A program made the translations under genes and the position numbers. The notes below the pieces were generated by a model, which searched no databases, had not been told where the DNA came from, and saw nothing but the letters and a program-made list of their open reading frames with translations. This document shows positions 25,240 through 32,989 of a stretch of 42,429 nt of DNA, one piece after another; the stretch's first letter is position 1, and the number at the start of each line of letters is the position of its first letter. The DNA comes from Clostridia bacterium (lineage in GTDB: Bacteria > Bacillota > Clostridia > Christensenellales > Aristaeellaceae). Location of the stretch: the NCBI GenBank assembly GCA_017512675.1, contig JAFWEY010000047.1:1-42429 (forward strand), written 5' to 3'.

Positions 25240-25926
25240 ATGAAATACACATTTGTGCTGCTTTCGGGCGGCACCGGAAGCCGGATGCGCAACAGCATTC
25301 CGAAGCAGTATATGCTGCTGGCAGGCAAGCCGATGATCATGCACGTGCTGGAAAAGGCGGATCAGCTGGAGGACGTGGAAAAAATCGTGATCGTCTGCGC
25401 GGACGAATACCGCTCCCCGATCGCCCTGATGCTGGAACAGTACGGCATCACCAAGCCCGCCGAATTCGCGCCCGCCGGCGCGAGCCGGCAGGCGTCCGTG
25501 CTATCGGGGCTGAAGCGGACCGAATCCCCGAACGTCATCATCCACGAAGCCGCCAGGCCCTTCGTTACCGTGGAGGACTATCTGGAACTGATCCGCGAGC
25601 CTTCCGAAAACGCGATGATCGGCATGAGCATCCCGTTCACGGTCCTCAAAGGGCACGAAACCGTGGAAGGAATCCTGAACCGGTCGGAGCTGGTCAACGT
25701 GCAGCTTCCCCACAAGTACGATACGAAGCTCATTCTGGACGCCCATCTGAAAGCCGAAGCGGAAGGGGCAGAGTTCACCGAGGACGCCGGCCTTCTGTTC
25801 CATTATCATCCGGAGGTGCCGATCAGAATCATTCCCGGCAAGGATTACAACATCAAAATTACCACGCGCATGGATATGCTGACCGGCGAAATCATATACG
25901 ATGAGGTTTTCAGAAGGAGAAAATAG
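25240..25926 (+). CDS. IspD/TarI-like cytidylyltransferase
   Basis: 228 aa with the IspD-type nucleotidyltransferase fold: LLSGGTGSRM (residues 8-16), PKQY (21-24), RQASVLSGL, HEAARPF (102-108) and NIKITT (204-209). It differs from true IspD in reading HEAARP for HDAARP and QLPH where IspD has QTPQ. Pairing with an SDR gene, as in the fused CDP-ribitol enzymes Bcs1/Acs1, makes a CDP-polyol synthase plausible; MEP cytidylyltransferase remains an alternative. I chose the ATG at 25240 since AAAAGGGG lies at good spacing; the ATG at 25234 abuts it. Confidence 0.82.
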   Translation: MKYTFVLLSGGTGSRMRNSIPKQYMLLAGKPMIMHVLEKADQLEDVEKIVIVCADEYRSPIALMLEQYGITKPAEFAPAGASRQASVLSGLKRTESPNVIIHEAARPFVTVEDYLELIREPSENAMIGMSIPFTVLKGHETVEGILNRSELVNVQLPHKYDTKLILDAHLKAEAEGAEFTEDAGLLFHYHPEVPIRIIPGKDYNIKITTRMDMLTGEIIYDEVFRRRK

Positions 25927-25927
25927 T

Positions 25928-26632
25928 ATGAGCACATGCGTGATGACCGGGATCGGGTCCGGAATCGGGCGCGCGGTGGCCATCGAAATGAGCCGCAGAA
26001 GCTATTACGATCGCTATGCGCTGCTCGGACGAAACACGGATGCGATCCGGGATACGATGCGAATCATGGCGGAAAACGGCGCGGATCACCTGTCGTATTA
26101 TCCGGTGGATCTTTCGGAGCCGGAAAAAATCGGGGACATCATCCGCGCGGTCGACCGGGAAAACGGCGAAATCCGGGCGCTGCTCAACATTGCCGGGTAC
26201 ACGGATCCGCAGCCGCTGCTCACCACCTCCCTCGAAAGCTTCGAGCTTACCTACAGGGTGAACGTGTATTCCCCGTTTGTCCTGATGCGGGAGTGCACGA
26301 AATACATGCGGAGCACCGGCGGGAAAATCCTGAACGTCGCCTCCACCGCGGGCATGACCCCGAGACCCGGCTGGCTGAGCTACGCATCCTCCAAGGCGGC
26401 CGTCATCGCGATGTCCGAAACCCTGACGGCGGAACTTGCCGAATATGGCATCAAGGTGTACTGCGTATCCCCGGGACGGTGCGCCACGAAGCTGCGAACC
26501 CGTCTGGCGCCGGACGAGGATCCCTCGTCGATCATGCAGCCGGAAGAGGTGGCGAAAGTGGTGTGCAATCTGATGAACCCGGAGGAATGCTGCCTGGACG
26601 GGCAGAATATCATCATCCGGAAGCAGATCTGA
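25928..26632 (+). CDS. Short-chain dehydrogenase/reductase partnered with the IspD-like gene
   Basis: A 234-aa classical SDR: cofactor motif TGIGSGIG (residues 7-14), LGRN after strand 2 (favouring NADP), LLNIAG for NNAG, and the catalytic triad Ser139, Tyr152, Lys156 (YASSK). The tail segment ending PSSIMQPEEVAKVV resembles the reductase half of bifunctional ribulose-5-phosphate reductase/CDP-ribitol pyrophosphorylases. It starts two bases after the IspD-like stop, with AAGGAG inside that gene, so both are made together. Reduction of a keto-pentose phosphate is a reasonable guess, not shown. Confidence 0.82.
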   Translation: MSTCVMTGIGSGIGRAVAIEMSRRSYYDRYALLGRNTDAIRDTMRIMAENGADHLSYYPVDLSEPEKIGDIIRAVDRENGEIRALLNIAGYTDPQPLLTTSLESFELTYRVNVYSPFVLMRECTKYMRSTGGKILNVASTAGMTPRPGWLSYASSKAAVIAMSETLTAELAEYGIKVYCVSPGRCATKLRTRLAPDEDPSSIMQPEEVAKVVCNLMNPEECCLDGQNIIIRKQI

Positions 26633-26659
26633 AGAGTTTTCCGTTCCGCTTCCGTAACA

Positions 26660-26695
26660 GGCCAGGCCCCTTCGGACAGGAGCCTGGCCGTTTTT
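26660..26695 (+). terminator. Terminator after the SDR gene
   Basis: An 8-bp stem (26660-26667 with 26682-26689), extended by inner pairing, followed by GTTTTT (26690-26695). It is a textbook intrinsic terminator 27 bases after the stop. It also lies beyond the converging pepT end. Confidence 0.85.
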
Positions 26696-26716
26696 GTGCC
26701 TTGGTTTTCCGGCAGA

Positions 26717-27928
26717 TCAGCCGTTCTCCGCGTCCTGCCTGACCAGCTCCACCAGCATGCAGGCCATTTTCTCCAGCGCATCCACCGGAATCATTTCCCT
26801 TCGGGAGTGGAAATTGTAACCGCCGGTGGACAGATTCGGGCAGATCAGGCCCCGGAAGGTCAGCTGCGCTCCGTCGGTGCCGCCGCGGATCGGCTGCATC
26901 GTGCTCCGGACGCCGATTCTTTCAAAGGCGCGCTCCGCGCGTCTTACGATATCCATATGGTCCCTGACGATCTCGAACATGTTCCGGTAGCTGTCGCGAA
27001 TCGAAACCGTGGCAGTGCCGTCGCCGTAGCGCGCGTTGATCAGATCCGCGAGCCGGCGCATCATGTCCTTTTTCGCGGCGAGCTTTCCGGCGTCGTGATC
27101 GCGCAGAATATAATGGAGCGCCGCAGCCTCTCCTCCGCCTTCGATGCCGGTCAGGTGATAGAACCCTTCCCGCTTTTCGGTGTGCTGCGGGGTCTCGCTC
27201 TCCGGCAGCAGGCACGCGAACTGCGCGGCGATCAGCGCCGCGTTCTTCATTTTGTCCTTCGCGTCGCCCGGATGCGCCGCCACGCCGCGGATCTTCACGT
27301 CCGCAGCCGCGGCGTTGAAGTTCTCGCATTCGATTTCGCCCAGCGCGCCTCCGTCCACCGTGTACGCGTAATCCACTCCGAACGCGGCGGGATCGAGAAG
27401 CGCCGCGCCGTGGCCGATCTCCTCGTCCGGCGTAAAGCAGACCGCCACTTTGCCGTGCGGGATTTCCGGATGCGCGGTCAGATACGCGCAGGCGGCGATG
27501 ATTTCGGCAACGCCGGCTTTGTCATCCGCCCCGAGCAGCGTGCTGCCGTCCGTCACGATCAGATCCTGCCCGGCGAGCCCGTTCAAAAACGGATAGTCGG
27601 AAGGCGACAGCACGTCCCCGCCCGCGAGCGTGAGATCCCCGCCGGAATACCTGCGGATTTCCGCGCGGATCGGCCCGCCGGGCGCCGCGTCGGAGGTGTC
27701 GATGTGGGCGATCAGGCCGATGCCGTCGCCCTGCGCGTTCGCGGGCAGACACGCGTAAACGTACGCGTTCTGATCGACGCGAACGTCCTGCATGCCGATT
27801 TCCGTCAGCTGCCGGGCGGCTTCCCGCGCGACAGCCCACTGCCCTTCGCTGGAAGGCACAGCGTCTGTCCCTTCCCGGGAAGTGGAATCGGTTTCGACGA
27901 GCTTCAAGAAGCGTTCCACCACATTCAT
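26717..27928 (-). CDS. pepT: Peptidase T (tripeptide aminopeptidase, M20B)
   Basis: 403 aa, the normal length. It removes the N-terminal residue from tripeptides in the cytoplasm. The two-zinc site is complete: His75 and Asp77 in AHIDTSD, Asp135 in GADDKAG, the Glu169-Glu170 pair in TPDEEIGHG, Asp192 in TVDGG and His374 in NFHSRRE. The last motif has Ser-Arg-Arg where most PepT have a Gly and other residues. The start is the complement of 27926-27928; the frame extends further without a better start, and AGGAG lies ten bases upstream. It is monocistronic, with its own promoter. Confidence 0.94.
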   Translation of the reverse strand: MNVVERFLKLVETDSTSREGTDAVPSSEGQWAVAREAARQLTEIGMQDVRVDQNAYVYACLPANAQGDGIGLIAHIDTSDAAPGGPIRAEIRRYSGGDLTLAGGDVLSPSDYPFLNGLAGQDLIVTDGSTLLGADDKAGVAEIIAACAYLTAHPEIPHGKVAVCFTPDEEIGHGAALLDPAAFGVDYAYTVDGGALGEIECENFNAAAADVKIRGVAAHPGDAKDKMKNAALIAAQFACLLPESETPQHTEKREGFYHLTGIEGGGEAAALHYILRDHDAGKLAAKKDMMRRLADLINARYGDGTATVSIRDSYRNMFEIVRDHMDIVRRAERAFERIGVRSTMQPIRGGTDGAQLTFRGLICPNLSTGGYNFHSRREMIPVDALEKMACMLVELVRQDAENG

Positions 27929-27977
27929 AATCTCATATCTCCTCGCAACGATGGATTCAACCGTTCCGGTCCTGCCC

Positions 27978-28006
27978 ATTATAGCGAAACCGCGGGCCGG
28001 AATCAA
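27978..28006 (-). promoter_or_regulatory. Promoter of pepT
   Basis: On the minus strand: TTGATT, 17-base spacer, TATAAT. The -10 is the complement of 27978-27983 and the -35 the complement of 28001-28006, about 50 bases before the start codon. It is divergent from the promoter of the HTH gene. Confidence 0.75.
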
Positions 28007-28046
28007 GAGTTCCCGCCGCGTTTCACCGCAAAAGGGAAAAAAACTG

Positions 28047-28075
28047 TTGCGTTCCAACAGGTCCGGTGCTATGAT
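28047..28075 (+). promoter_or_regulatory. Promoter of the HTH/Lys-Ala-rich protein gene
   Basis: TTGCGT (28047-28052), 17-base spacer, TATGAT (28070-28075), with a TGC extended -10. It lies 26 bases before the start codon, so the leader is very short. Confidence 0.7.
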
Positions 28076-28101
28076 AGAGAAAAAACAGAGGAGGCGCAAA
28101 C

Positions 28102-28692
28102 ATGGCAGGCAAGAAAGTCGGAGATCTGATCAAAGCCGCGCGCACGGAAGCGGGAATGACCCAGGAGCAATTGGCGCGCAAGGTGAAAAACACCTCTGCG
28201 GCGGACATCGGAAAAGCCGAACGCGGCGAAAAGGAACTGACCCAGGCGGCGCTGAAGGAGATTGCCCGGGCTACGGGCGTCACCCAGAAATCGCTTCTGG
28301 ACGCGGCAAAAGGCATTTCCTCGTCCGGGAGCCTCTCCTCCGCGCGGAAAACCGCGGCGCCGGCAAAGAAAACCGCCCCGGTGAAAAAGACAGCCGCTTC
28401 CCAAAAGTCGACCACCGCGGCCGGCAAAACCACCGCAGCGAAAAAGACAGCCGCCGCCGCAAAGAAACCCGCGGCCGCCGCAAAAAAGCCGGCCGCCACG
28501 GCACGCAGGACCGCCTCCGGCACCGGCGTAAAACTGACGGCGGCCGAGAAGCGGGTTCTGGATCTGTACCGTGCGGCCAGTTCCGAAACGCGGAAGGCCG
28601 CGGAAATGCTGCTTCGCGGCGTGCGTCCGGACGACGGCAACCCGCTGTCCGAACTGATCGGCGGCGCCATCGAGTGGCTGACCGGCCGCTGA
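28102..28692 (+). CDS. XRE-family HTH protein with histone-H1-like Lys/Ala-rich linker
   Basis: 196 aa in three parts. Residues about 5-65 are a helix-turn-helix of the Cro/C1 (XRE) type (IKAARTEAGMTQEQLARKV ... ALKEIARATGV). Residues about 72-140 are low-complexity Lys, Ala, Thr and Pro with repeated AKKTA/AKKPA units like histone H1, chlamydial Hc1 or the tail of mycobacterial HupB. Residues about 142-196 form a short helical domain ending in SELIGGAIEWLTGR. The whole resembles a sequence-specific binder joined to a nonspecific DNA-coating tail, so a nucleoid or global regulator role is inferred. It has a GAGGAGG ribosome site, its own promoter and a terminator. Confidence 0.85.
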   Translation: MAGKKVGDLIKAARTEAGMTQEQLARKVKNTSAADIGKAERGEKELTQAALKEIARATGVTQKSLLDAAKGISSSGSLSSARKTAAPAKKTAPVKKTAASQKSTTAAGKTTAAKKTAAAAKKPAAAAKKPAATARRTASGTGVKLTAAEKRVLDLYRAASSETRKAAEMLLRGVRPDDGNPLSELIGGAIEWLTGR

Positions 28693-28769
28693 GGCGCCGC
28701 GCAGCTTCCTGGCGCGCTTTCCTCGCTGTTCTTCCTTCCCAAAACATGTTTGGGCGGCACCGCGCAAAC

Positions 28770-28820
28770 GGAACAGCCGGCTGGCGAATGGATTTTCGCC
28801 AGCCGTTCCTATTCTTTCCC
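28770..28820. terminator. Terminator between the HTH gene and gntR
   Basis: A 10-bp stem (28779-28788 with 28795-28804, 6-base loop), extended by GGAAC/GTTCC outer pairing with a 4-base bulge, followed on the plus strand by a T-rich stretch to 28820. It lies between convergent genes and can serve both, although the gntR coding end overlaps its right flank. Confidence 0.65.
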
Positions 28821-29498
28821 GTCAGATTCGCCGGCGCAGCCGACTGCTTTGATCCACGCGACCGGATAGTAGTTTTCCATTCGGTGAAAGCGCGTATGGT
28901 ATTTCACGATGCTGTCAATCGCGGCGGCGGCGTCGCGGATCAAAAGCGCCTGATAAATCTCCTGATGCTGGCGGTATTGCTCCTCCGGAGAATCCAGGCA
29001 GACCCGTCCTAGGCAGGACTGGATGAATTCCACCTTGAGCGCGATGTTCTGCGAAAACTCGTTCAGCTGCGCGTTTTTGCTGATCCGGCTCAGATCGCGA
29101 TGAAACGCGCAGTCTTCCCGGATGCGCCGGGCGATGTCGCCCCTGCGCCCGGCCTCCAGGCACAGATCGGCATGCTTGAACATCTCGTCGAAATCGGAAT
29201 TGCTGGCATGGTAAACCGCCAGCTTCGCGGCAAGGACATCCAAATGGATGCGCAAAAGCCCGATCTGGCGCATGGTTTCGTCATCCCAGCTGGCTACCTC
29301 CGCCATCCGGTTCGGATAGATTTTGATGATGCCGTCATCCGCAAGCTTCCGAAGCGCCTCGCGGATCGGCGTACGGCTGGTTCCGCATTCCGAGGCGATT
29401 TTCGCTTCGGAGATTTTGTCGCCGGATTTGAAGCGCATCGAAAGAATCTGATCCAGCAAATACTGGTATACGCTTTCATTCAGGTTCTGGTTCTGCAC
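28809..29498 (-). CDS. GntR family transcriptional regulator with FCD ligand domain
   Basis: 229 aa: an N-terminal winged HTH (about residues 8-72, with the recognition region CGTSRTPIREALRKLADDGII) and a C-terminal all-helical FCD domain (about 78-205). The FCD metal-site histidines are visible in FHRDLSRIS, QHQEIY and YHTRFH. FCD regulators usually repress adjacent catabolic genes and are released by a sugar acid or related metabolite. The start is GTG (complement of 29496-29498) with AAGGAG eight bases upstream. Divergent from the Gfo/Idh-Hyi-ABC operon, which is its likely target. Confidence 0.9.
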   Translation of the reverse strand: MQNQNLNESVYQYLLDQILSMRFKSGDKISEAKIASECGTSRTPIREALRKLADDGIIKIYPNRMAEVASWDDETMRQIGLLRIHLDVLAAKLAVYHASNSDFDEMFKHADLCLEAGRRGDIARRIREDCAFHRDLSRISKNAQLNEFSQNIALKVEFIQSCLGRVCLDSPEEQYRQHQEIYQALLIRDAAAAIDSIVKYHTRFHRMENYYPVAWIKAVGCAGESDGKE

Positions 29499-29532
29499 GT
29501 CAAACGCTCCTTCCGCGCGGTTCCGTGCGATT

Positions 29533-29562
29533 ATTATAATATACGATTCGGGACAGCGTCAA
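29533..29562 (-). promoter_or_regulatory. Promoter of gntR
   Basis: On the minus strand: TTGACG (complement of 29557-29562), 18-base spacer, TATAAT (complement of 29533-29538). The -10 sits in the 10-base palindrome TATTATAATA (29532-29541), which could be an autoregulatory site. Confidence 0.65.
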
Positions 29563-29712
29563 TGCTTCCGCCGAAATTTCAGAGCCCGGACCCGGCTTGA
29601 CCGCTCTTGCCGGCCCCGGGCTTCGCATCGGGGCAGAGGGTTCCCCGGTGTAAAGCCGCAGCCGGGCAGCTGCCACAAATCCGGTAAAAGCCATAATCGC
29701 ACAGGAAATTCA

Positions 29713-29741
29713 TTGACAAATCTGGTTACAAATGCTATCAT
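29713..29741 (+). promoter_or_regulatory. Promoter of the sugar/polyol catabolic operon
   Basis: TTGACA (29713-29718), 17-base spacer, TATCAT (29736-29741), with a TGC extended -10. It is a strong vegetative promoter about 90 bases before the first gene. Confidence 0.8.
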
Positions 29742-29751
29742 AAAATCATGG

Positions 29752-29759
29752 TGTATACA
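29752..29759. promoter_or_regulatory. Candidate GntR operator (TGTATACA)
   Basis: A perfect 8-base palindrome of the TATAC-centred kind used by many GntR/FCD regulators, placed at about +5 to +12 of the predicted transcript, where a bound repressor would block RNA polymerase. It is a short motif, so the call rests on position. Confidence 0.4.
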
Positions 29760-29829
29760 AGTTCAGAAATCGTACACAATTTGAAGGCAAGGTTACTGCG
29801 GAAACAACGCTGAACAGGAGGGAACGTCG

Positions 29830-30972
29830 ATGGACAAGGTCAAAACCGCTGTGGTCGGGTGCGGAGCGATCAGCGACATTTACCTGCAAAACCTGAAAAA
29901 CCGGTTCTCCATCATCGATCTTGCGGGCTGCTGCGATCTGGACGAGCAGCGCTGCCGCGCTGCCGCGCAGAAGTACGGAATCGCAGCCATGAGCGTCGCG
30001 GACATTCTGGCGGATGAATCCATCCGGCTGGTGGTAAACCTGACGAATCCGAAAGCGCACTATGCGGTCATCCGGCAGCTGCTCGAAGGCGGAAAGAACG
30101 TGTACACCGAAAAGGTTCTTTCGATCGAGCTGGAACAGGCGGAAGAGCTGGTTCGGCTCGCGGACGCCAAAGGCCTATACCTGGGCGCCGCGCCGGATAC
30201 CTTCCTGGGCGGCGCGATTCAAACCGCCAGGCTGGCGGTGGATCGCGGCATGATCGGCAAAGTGACCTCCTGCGTCGCGCAGAACGGCCGCGACTACAAC
30301 ATGATGGGGCAGCTGGTGCCGTTTATTCCGCAGCAGGGCGGCGGCATCGGCTTCGACGTGGGCATCTATTACATCACCGCGCTGGTTTCGATTCTGGGCC
30401 CGGTCAGAAAGGTCAGCGGCTTTCTGAAGTACCCGACCGAACTGCGCACCTACGACCAGCCGAACAGCCCCAGGTTCGCGCAGCAGTACAAAGTCGAATC
30501 CGAAACCATTCTCGCGGGCACGCTGCAGTTTGACAGCGGCGTGATCGGCTCGGTGCAGTTCAACTCCGAATGCATCTTCCCGGAACAGCCCGTCGTGATG
30601 CTGTGCGGCACCGAGGGCGTACTGTACATGGCGGATCCCAACAATTTCGGCGGCACCGTGTATTACCGCGCCAAGGGCAGCAACGAGCGGATCGCCCTGC
30701 CCGACGCGTTCGGGTACACCGAGAACTCCCGCGGCCTGGGCGTCGCCGAAATGGCGTGGTCGATGGCGGCGGGCAGGAAGGGCCGCGCGAACAAGGAAAT
30801 GGCATACCACGCGCTGGAGGTTTTGCACGGAATCGCCCGGAGCGACAGGACCGGCGGATGCTACGAGCTGAAATCCACCTTCGAGCGCATGCCCCCGCTG
30901 AAAAGCGGATACTTCCCGGAATACCTGGCGAAGGATCATCTCTGCGTCGATCCGGAAGCCGCACTGACCTGA
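29830..30972 (+). CDS. Gfo/Idh/MocA family NAD(P)-dependent oxidoreductase
   Basis: 380 aa. The N-terminal Rossmann fold has GCGAISDIYL (residues 10-19) and the C-terminal alpha/beta domain has GGGIGFDVGIYYITALV (Asp176, Tyr180). The usual EKP motif reads Glu94-Lys95-Val96, keeping the catalytic Lys. Family members oxidise or reduce hydroxyls of sugars, inositols and sugar acids; the substrate here is unknown. It is the first gene of the operon after the GntR-type control region, with AGGAGGG upstream of the ATG. Confidence 0.9.
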   Translation: MDKVKTAVVGCGAISDIYLQNLKNRFSIIDLAGCCDLDEQRCRAAAQKYGIAAMSVADILADESIRLVVNLTNPKAHYAVIRQLLEGGKNVYTEKVLSIELEQAEELVRLADAKGLYLGAAPDTFLGGAIQTARLAVDRGMIGKVTSCVAQNGRDYNMMGQLVPFIPQQGGGIGFDVGIYYITALVSILGPVRKVSGFLKYPTELRTYDQPNSPRFAQQYKVESETILAGTLQFDSGVIGSVQFNSECIFPEQPVVMLCGTEGVLYMADPNNFGGTVYYRAKGSNERIALPDAFGYTENSRGLGVAEMAWSMAAGRKGRANKEMAYHALEVLHGIARSDRTGGCYELKSTFERMPPLKSGYFPEYLAKDHLCVDPEAALT

Positions 30973-31003
30973 TTCAAACACTTTAACGAAAGGGGTTTAT
31001 GCG

Positions 31004-31795
31004 ATGAAATTCTCCTGCTGCATCGAAATGATCTACACCGAATACCCGTTCCTGGAGCGCATTCAGAAGGCGAAGGACGCAGGCTTTGATTACGTGGAAT
31101 TCTGGAACTGGGACAACAAGGACATCGACGCGATCGAACGCAAGCTGAAAGAAGCCGGCATCGGTCTTGCCACGTTCCAGGGCAGCATCCGGGGCGTCAT
31201 GGTGGACAAAAAGGACCGGGAAATCTACGTCGAGGACCTGAAGAAATCGATCGCGCTGGCGAAGCGCCTCGGCGCGAAGGCGATCTTCTGCATGTCGGAC
31301 ATTCTCGGCGAGGATCGCTCCGTCGTGCCGCGCCCGTATGAAATCCCGCCGCAGGAAATGCACGACAACACCGTCGCCGCGCTCAAAGAGCTGGCGCCCT
31401 TTGCCGAGGAGGCCGGAATCACGCTGGTCATCGAGCCGCTCAACACGCTGGTCGACCACAAGGGGTACTCGCTCAACAGCACTGCCGAAGGCGTCAGGAT
31501 CGTTCAGGAGGTCAACAGCCCTGCCGTGCGGGTGCTGTACGACGCGTATCACATGCAGATCATGGAAGGCAACATCATCGACACGATCCGGAACAACTGG
31601 CAGTACTTCGGCCATTTCCACCTGGCGGACGTTCCCGGCAGGCACGAACCGGGAACCGGCGAAATGAATTACATGAACATCCTGAAGGCGCTGAAGGAAA
31701 CCGGCTATCAGGGCATCGTCGGGTTCGAATTCGAGCCCTCCGCGTCCAGCGACGCGATTGCCGCGCAGACCCTGGCCGCGCTGAAAACGATTTGA
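31004..31795 (+). CDS. Hydroxypyruvate isomerase-like sugar isomerase (xylose isomerase-like TIM barrel)
   Basis: 263 aa, the usual length for the Hyi/YgbM family. Residues forming the metal-dependent isomerase site are visible: VIEPLN (first metal Glu), LYDAYHMQ (Asp, His), HFHLADVPGRHEPGTGE and the final GFEFEPS Glu. These enzymes interconvert hydroxypyruvate and tartronate semialdehyde or act on ketose/aldose acids. With a Gfo/Idh dehydrogenase beside it, a two-step oxidation-isomerisation of a sugar or polyol is likely. The ATG follows AAAGGGG. Confidence 0.87.
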   Translation: MKFSCCIEMIYTEYPFLERIQKAKDAGFDYVEFWNWDNKDIDAIERKLKEAGIGLATFQGSIRGVMVDKKDREIYVEDLKKSIALAKRLGAKAIFCMSDILGEDRSVVPRPYEIPPQEMHDNTVAALKELAPFAEEAGITLVIEPLNTLVDHKGYSLNSTAEGVRIVQEVNSPAVRVLYDAYHMQIMEGNIIDTIRNNWQYFGHFHLADVPGRHEPGTGEMNYMNILKALKETGYQGIVGFEFEPSASSDAIAAQTLAALKTI

Positions 31796-31810
31796 CGGAG
31801 GGAACGCAAA

Positions 31811-32947
31811 ATGAAGGAATACATCGAAGATCTGAGCATTGAAAGCCGCCGGGGCGAAATCGGGCGCAAGCTCGCGCTCGTCCGGGAAGACATGCAGAAG
31901 GAGCAGCTGGACGCGGTCTACATTTCGAAATCCGAGCATTTCGCGTGGATCACCGCCGGCGGCTGCAACATCGTTACCCGCTACAGCGAGGGCGGCATCT
32001 GCGCCATCCTGGTGACGAAGGACAGCCAGTACTTCCTCTGCAACAACATCGAAACCAAGAGGATGCACGTCGAAGAACAGCTGGATCTGCTGGGTTTTGA
32101 GGAGAGAAGCTGCTACTGGTACGAAGACAAAACCATGGAATTCATCCATGATCTGATCGGGAACGGAACGCTGGCGGCGGACATCCCGCTTCCCGGCGCG
32201 AAGGACGCCAACCCGCTGCTTCTGGAACGGGAAAAAACGCTGTGCGACGAGGAAATTGCCCGCTATCTGAAAATGGGCAAAATCTTCTCCGAAGTGATCG
32301 AAACCGTAATCGCCGGCGTGAAGCCCGGCGAAACGGAAATCGAAATCTGCGGAAAGCTCAGCAGCGCGATGTGGAAAGCCGGTCTTGAAGGCGTGCTGTT
32401 CCTGGTGGCGGCGGATCACCGCATTTACGATTACCGCCACGCGATCCCCACAGACAACAAGCTGAAGAACTTCCTGATGATCTCCTGCAACGCCCGCTAC
32501 AAGGGCCTGATCACCAAAATCACCCGCATGGCGTACTTTGGAGAGCTGCCGGAAGGACTGAAGGCGCAGTACGCGAAAACCGCGCACATCGAAAACGTGC
32601 TGGCGGACGCGTCGAAGCCCGGCGTGGACGACCTGGAAATGCTGGAGCTGTCCAAAAAGCTGTATGCCGAAGCGGGCTGCCCGGAAATGTGGAAGGTGCA
32701 TCACCAGGGCGGGCCGCAGAGCTACACCAACGGCTTCTACCTGACCACCGAGCACTCCCACGGCATCATCCGCGAAGGCATGGTGTACGGGTACAACCCC
32801 TCCATCACCGGTACGAAGACGGAGGACGCGTTCGTCGTAACCGAGGACGGCCCGATCTTCGTAACCTATCCGGTGCTGTTCCCCGCCATCGAGGAAGAGA
32901 TCAACGGGCGCGTGTATCGCCGCCCCGGGATCCTCGAAGTAAAATGA
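31811..32947 (+). CDS. Creatinase-fold (M24) protein lacking most metal ligands
   Basis: 378 aa with a creatinase/prolidase N-domain (about 20-135) and a pita-bread M24 domain (about 145-365). The five M24 metal ligands are mostly replaced: in the D-x-G...S-D-x-T-R motif the Asp positions read Ser225 and Lys236, the His of GHG reads Gly (HHQGG, 297-301), and the Glu of EPG reads Asn329. Only the last Glu (338, TEDAFVVTEDG) is kept. It is therefore unlikely to be a metallo-aminopeptidase. Creatinase itself is a metal-free hydrolase of this fold, so hydrolysis of a C-N bond in the operon's substrate is possible. The ATG follows GGAGGG, 15 bases after the isomerase. Confidence 0.85.
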   Translation: MKEYIEDLSIESRRGEIGRKLALVREDMQKEQLDAVYISKSEHFAWITAGGCNIVTRYSEGGICAILVTKDSQYFLCNNIETKRMHVEEQLDLLGFEERSCYWYEDKTMEFIHDLIGNGTLAADIPLPGAKDANPLLLEREKTLCDEEIARYLKMGKIFSEVIETVIAGVKPGETEIEICGKLSSAMWKAGLEGVLFLVAADHRIYDYRHAIPTDNKLKNFLMISCNARYKGLITKITRMAYFGELPEGLKAQYAKTAHIENVLADASKPGVDDLEMLELSKKLYAEAGCPEMWKVHHQGGPQSYTNGFYLTTEHSHGIIREGMVYGYNPSITGTKTEDAFVVTEDGPIFVTYPVLFPAIEEEINGRVYRRPGILEVK

Positions 32948-32989
32948 CAGGCGGAGCACCCGGTTATTGCACAAGCGGGAGGGATGCGC

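Larger units (their letters stand above)
29499..29829. other. Divergent control region between gntR and the sugar operon
   Basis: 331 bases without a gene. It holds the minus-strand gntR promoter, a GC-rich hairpin (29583-29622, two nested stems) of unknown role, the strong operon promoter and a palindrome next to it. The leader of the operon, about 80 bases, shows no recognisable riboswitch. Confidence 0.6.

Noticed and set aside
28379..28530. Repeated AAGAAAACC/GCCGCC-like units as a possible DNA repeat array
   Set aside because: They encode the Lys/Ala tail in frame and vary in length and sequence; explained by the protein low-complexity region, not a CRISPR or satellite.
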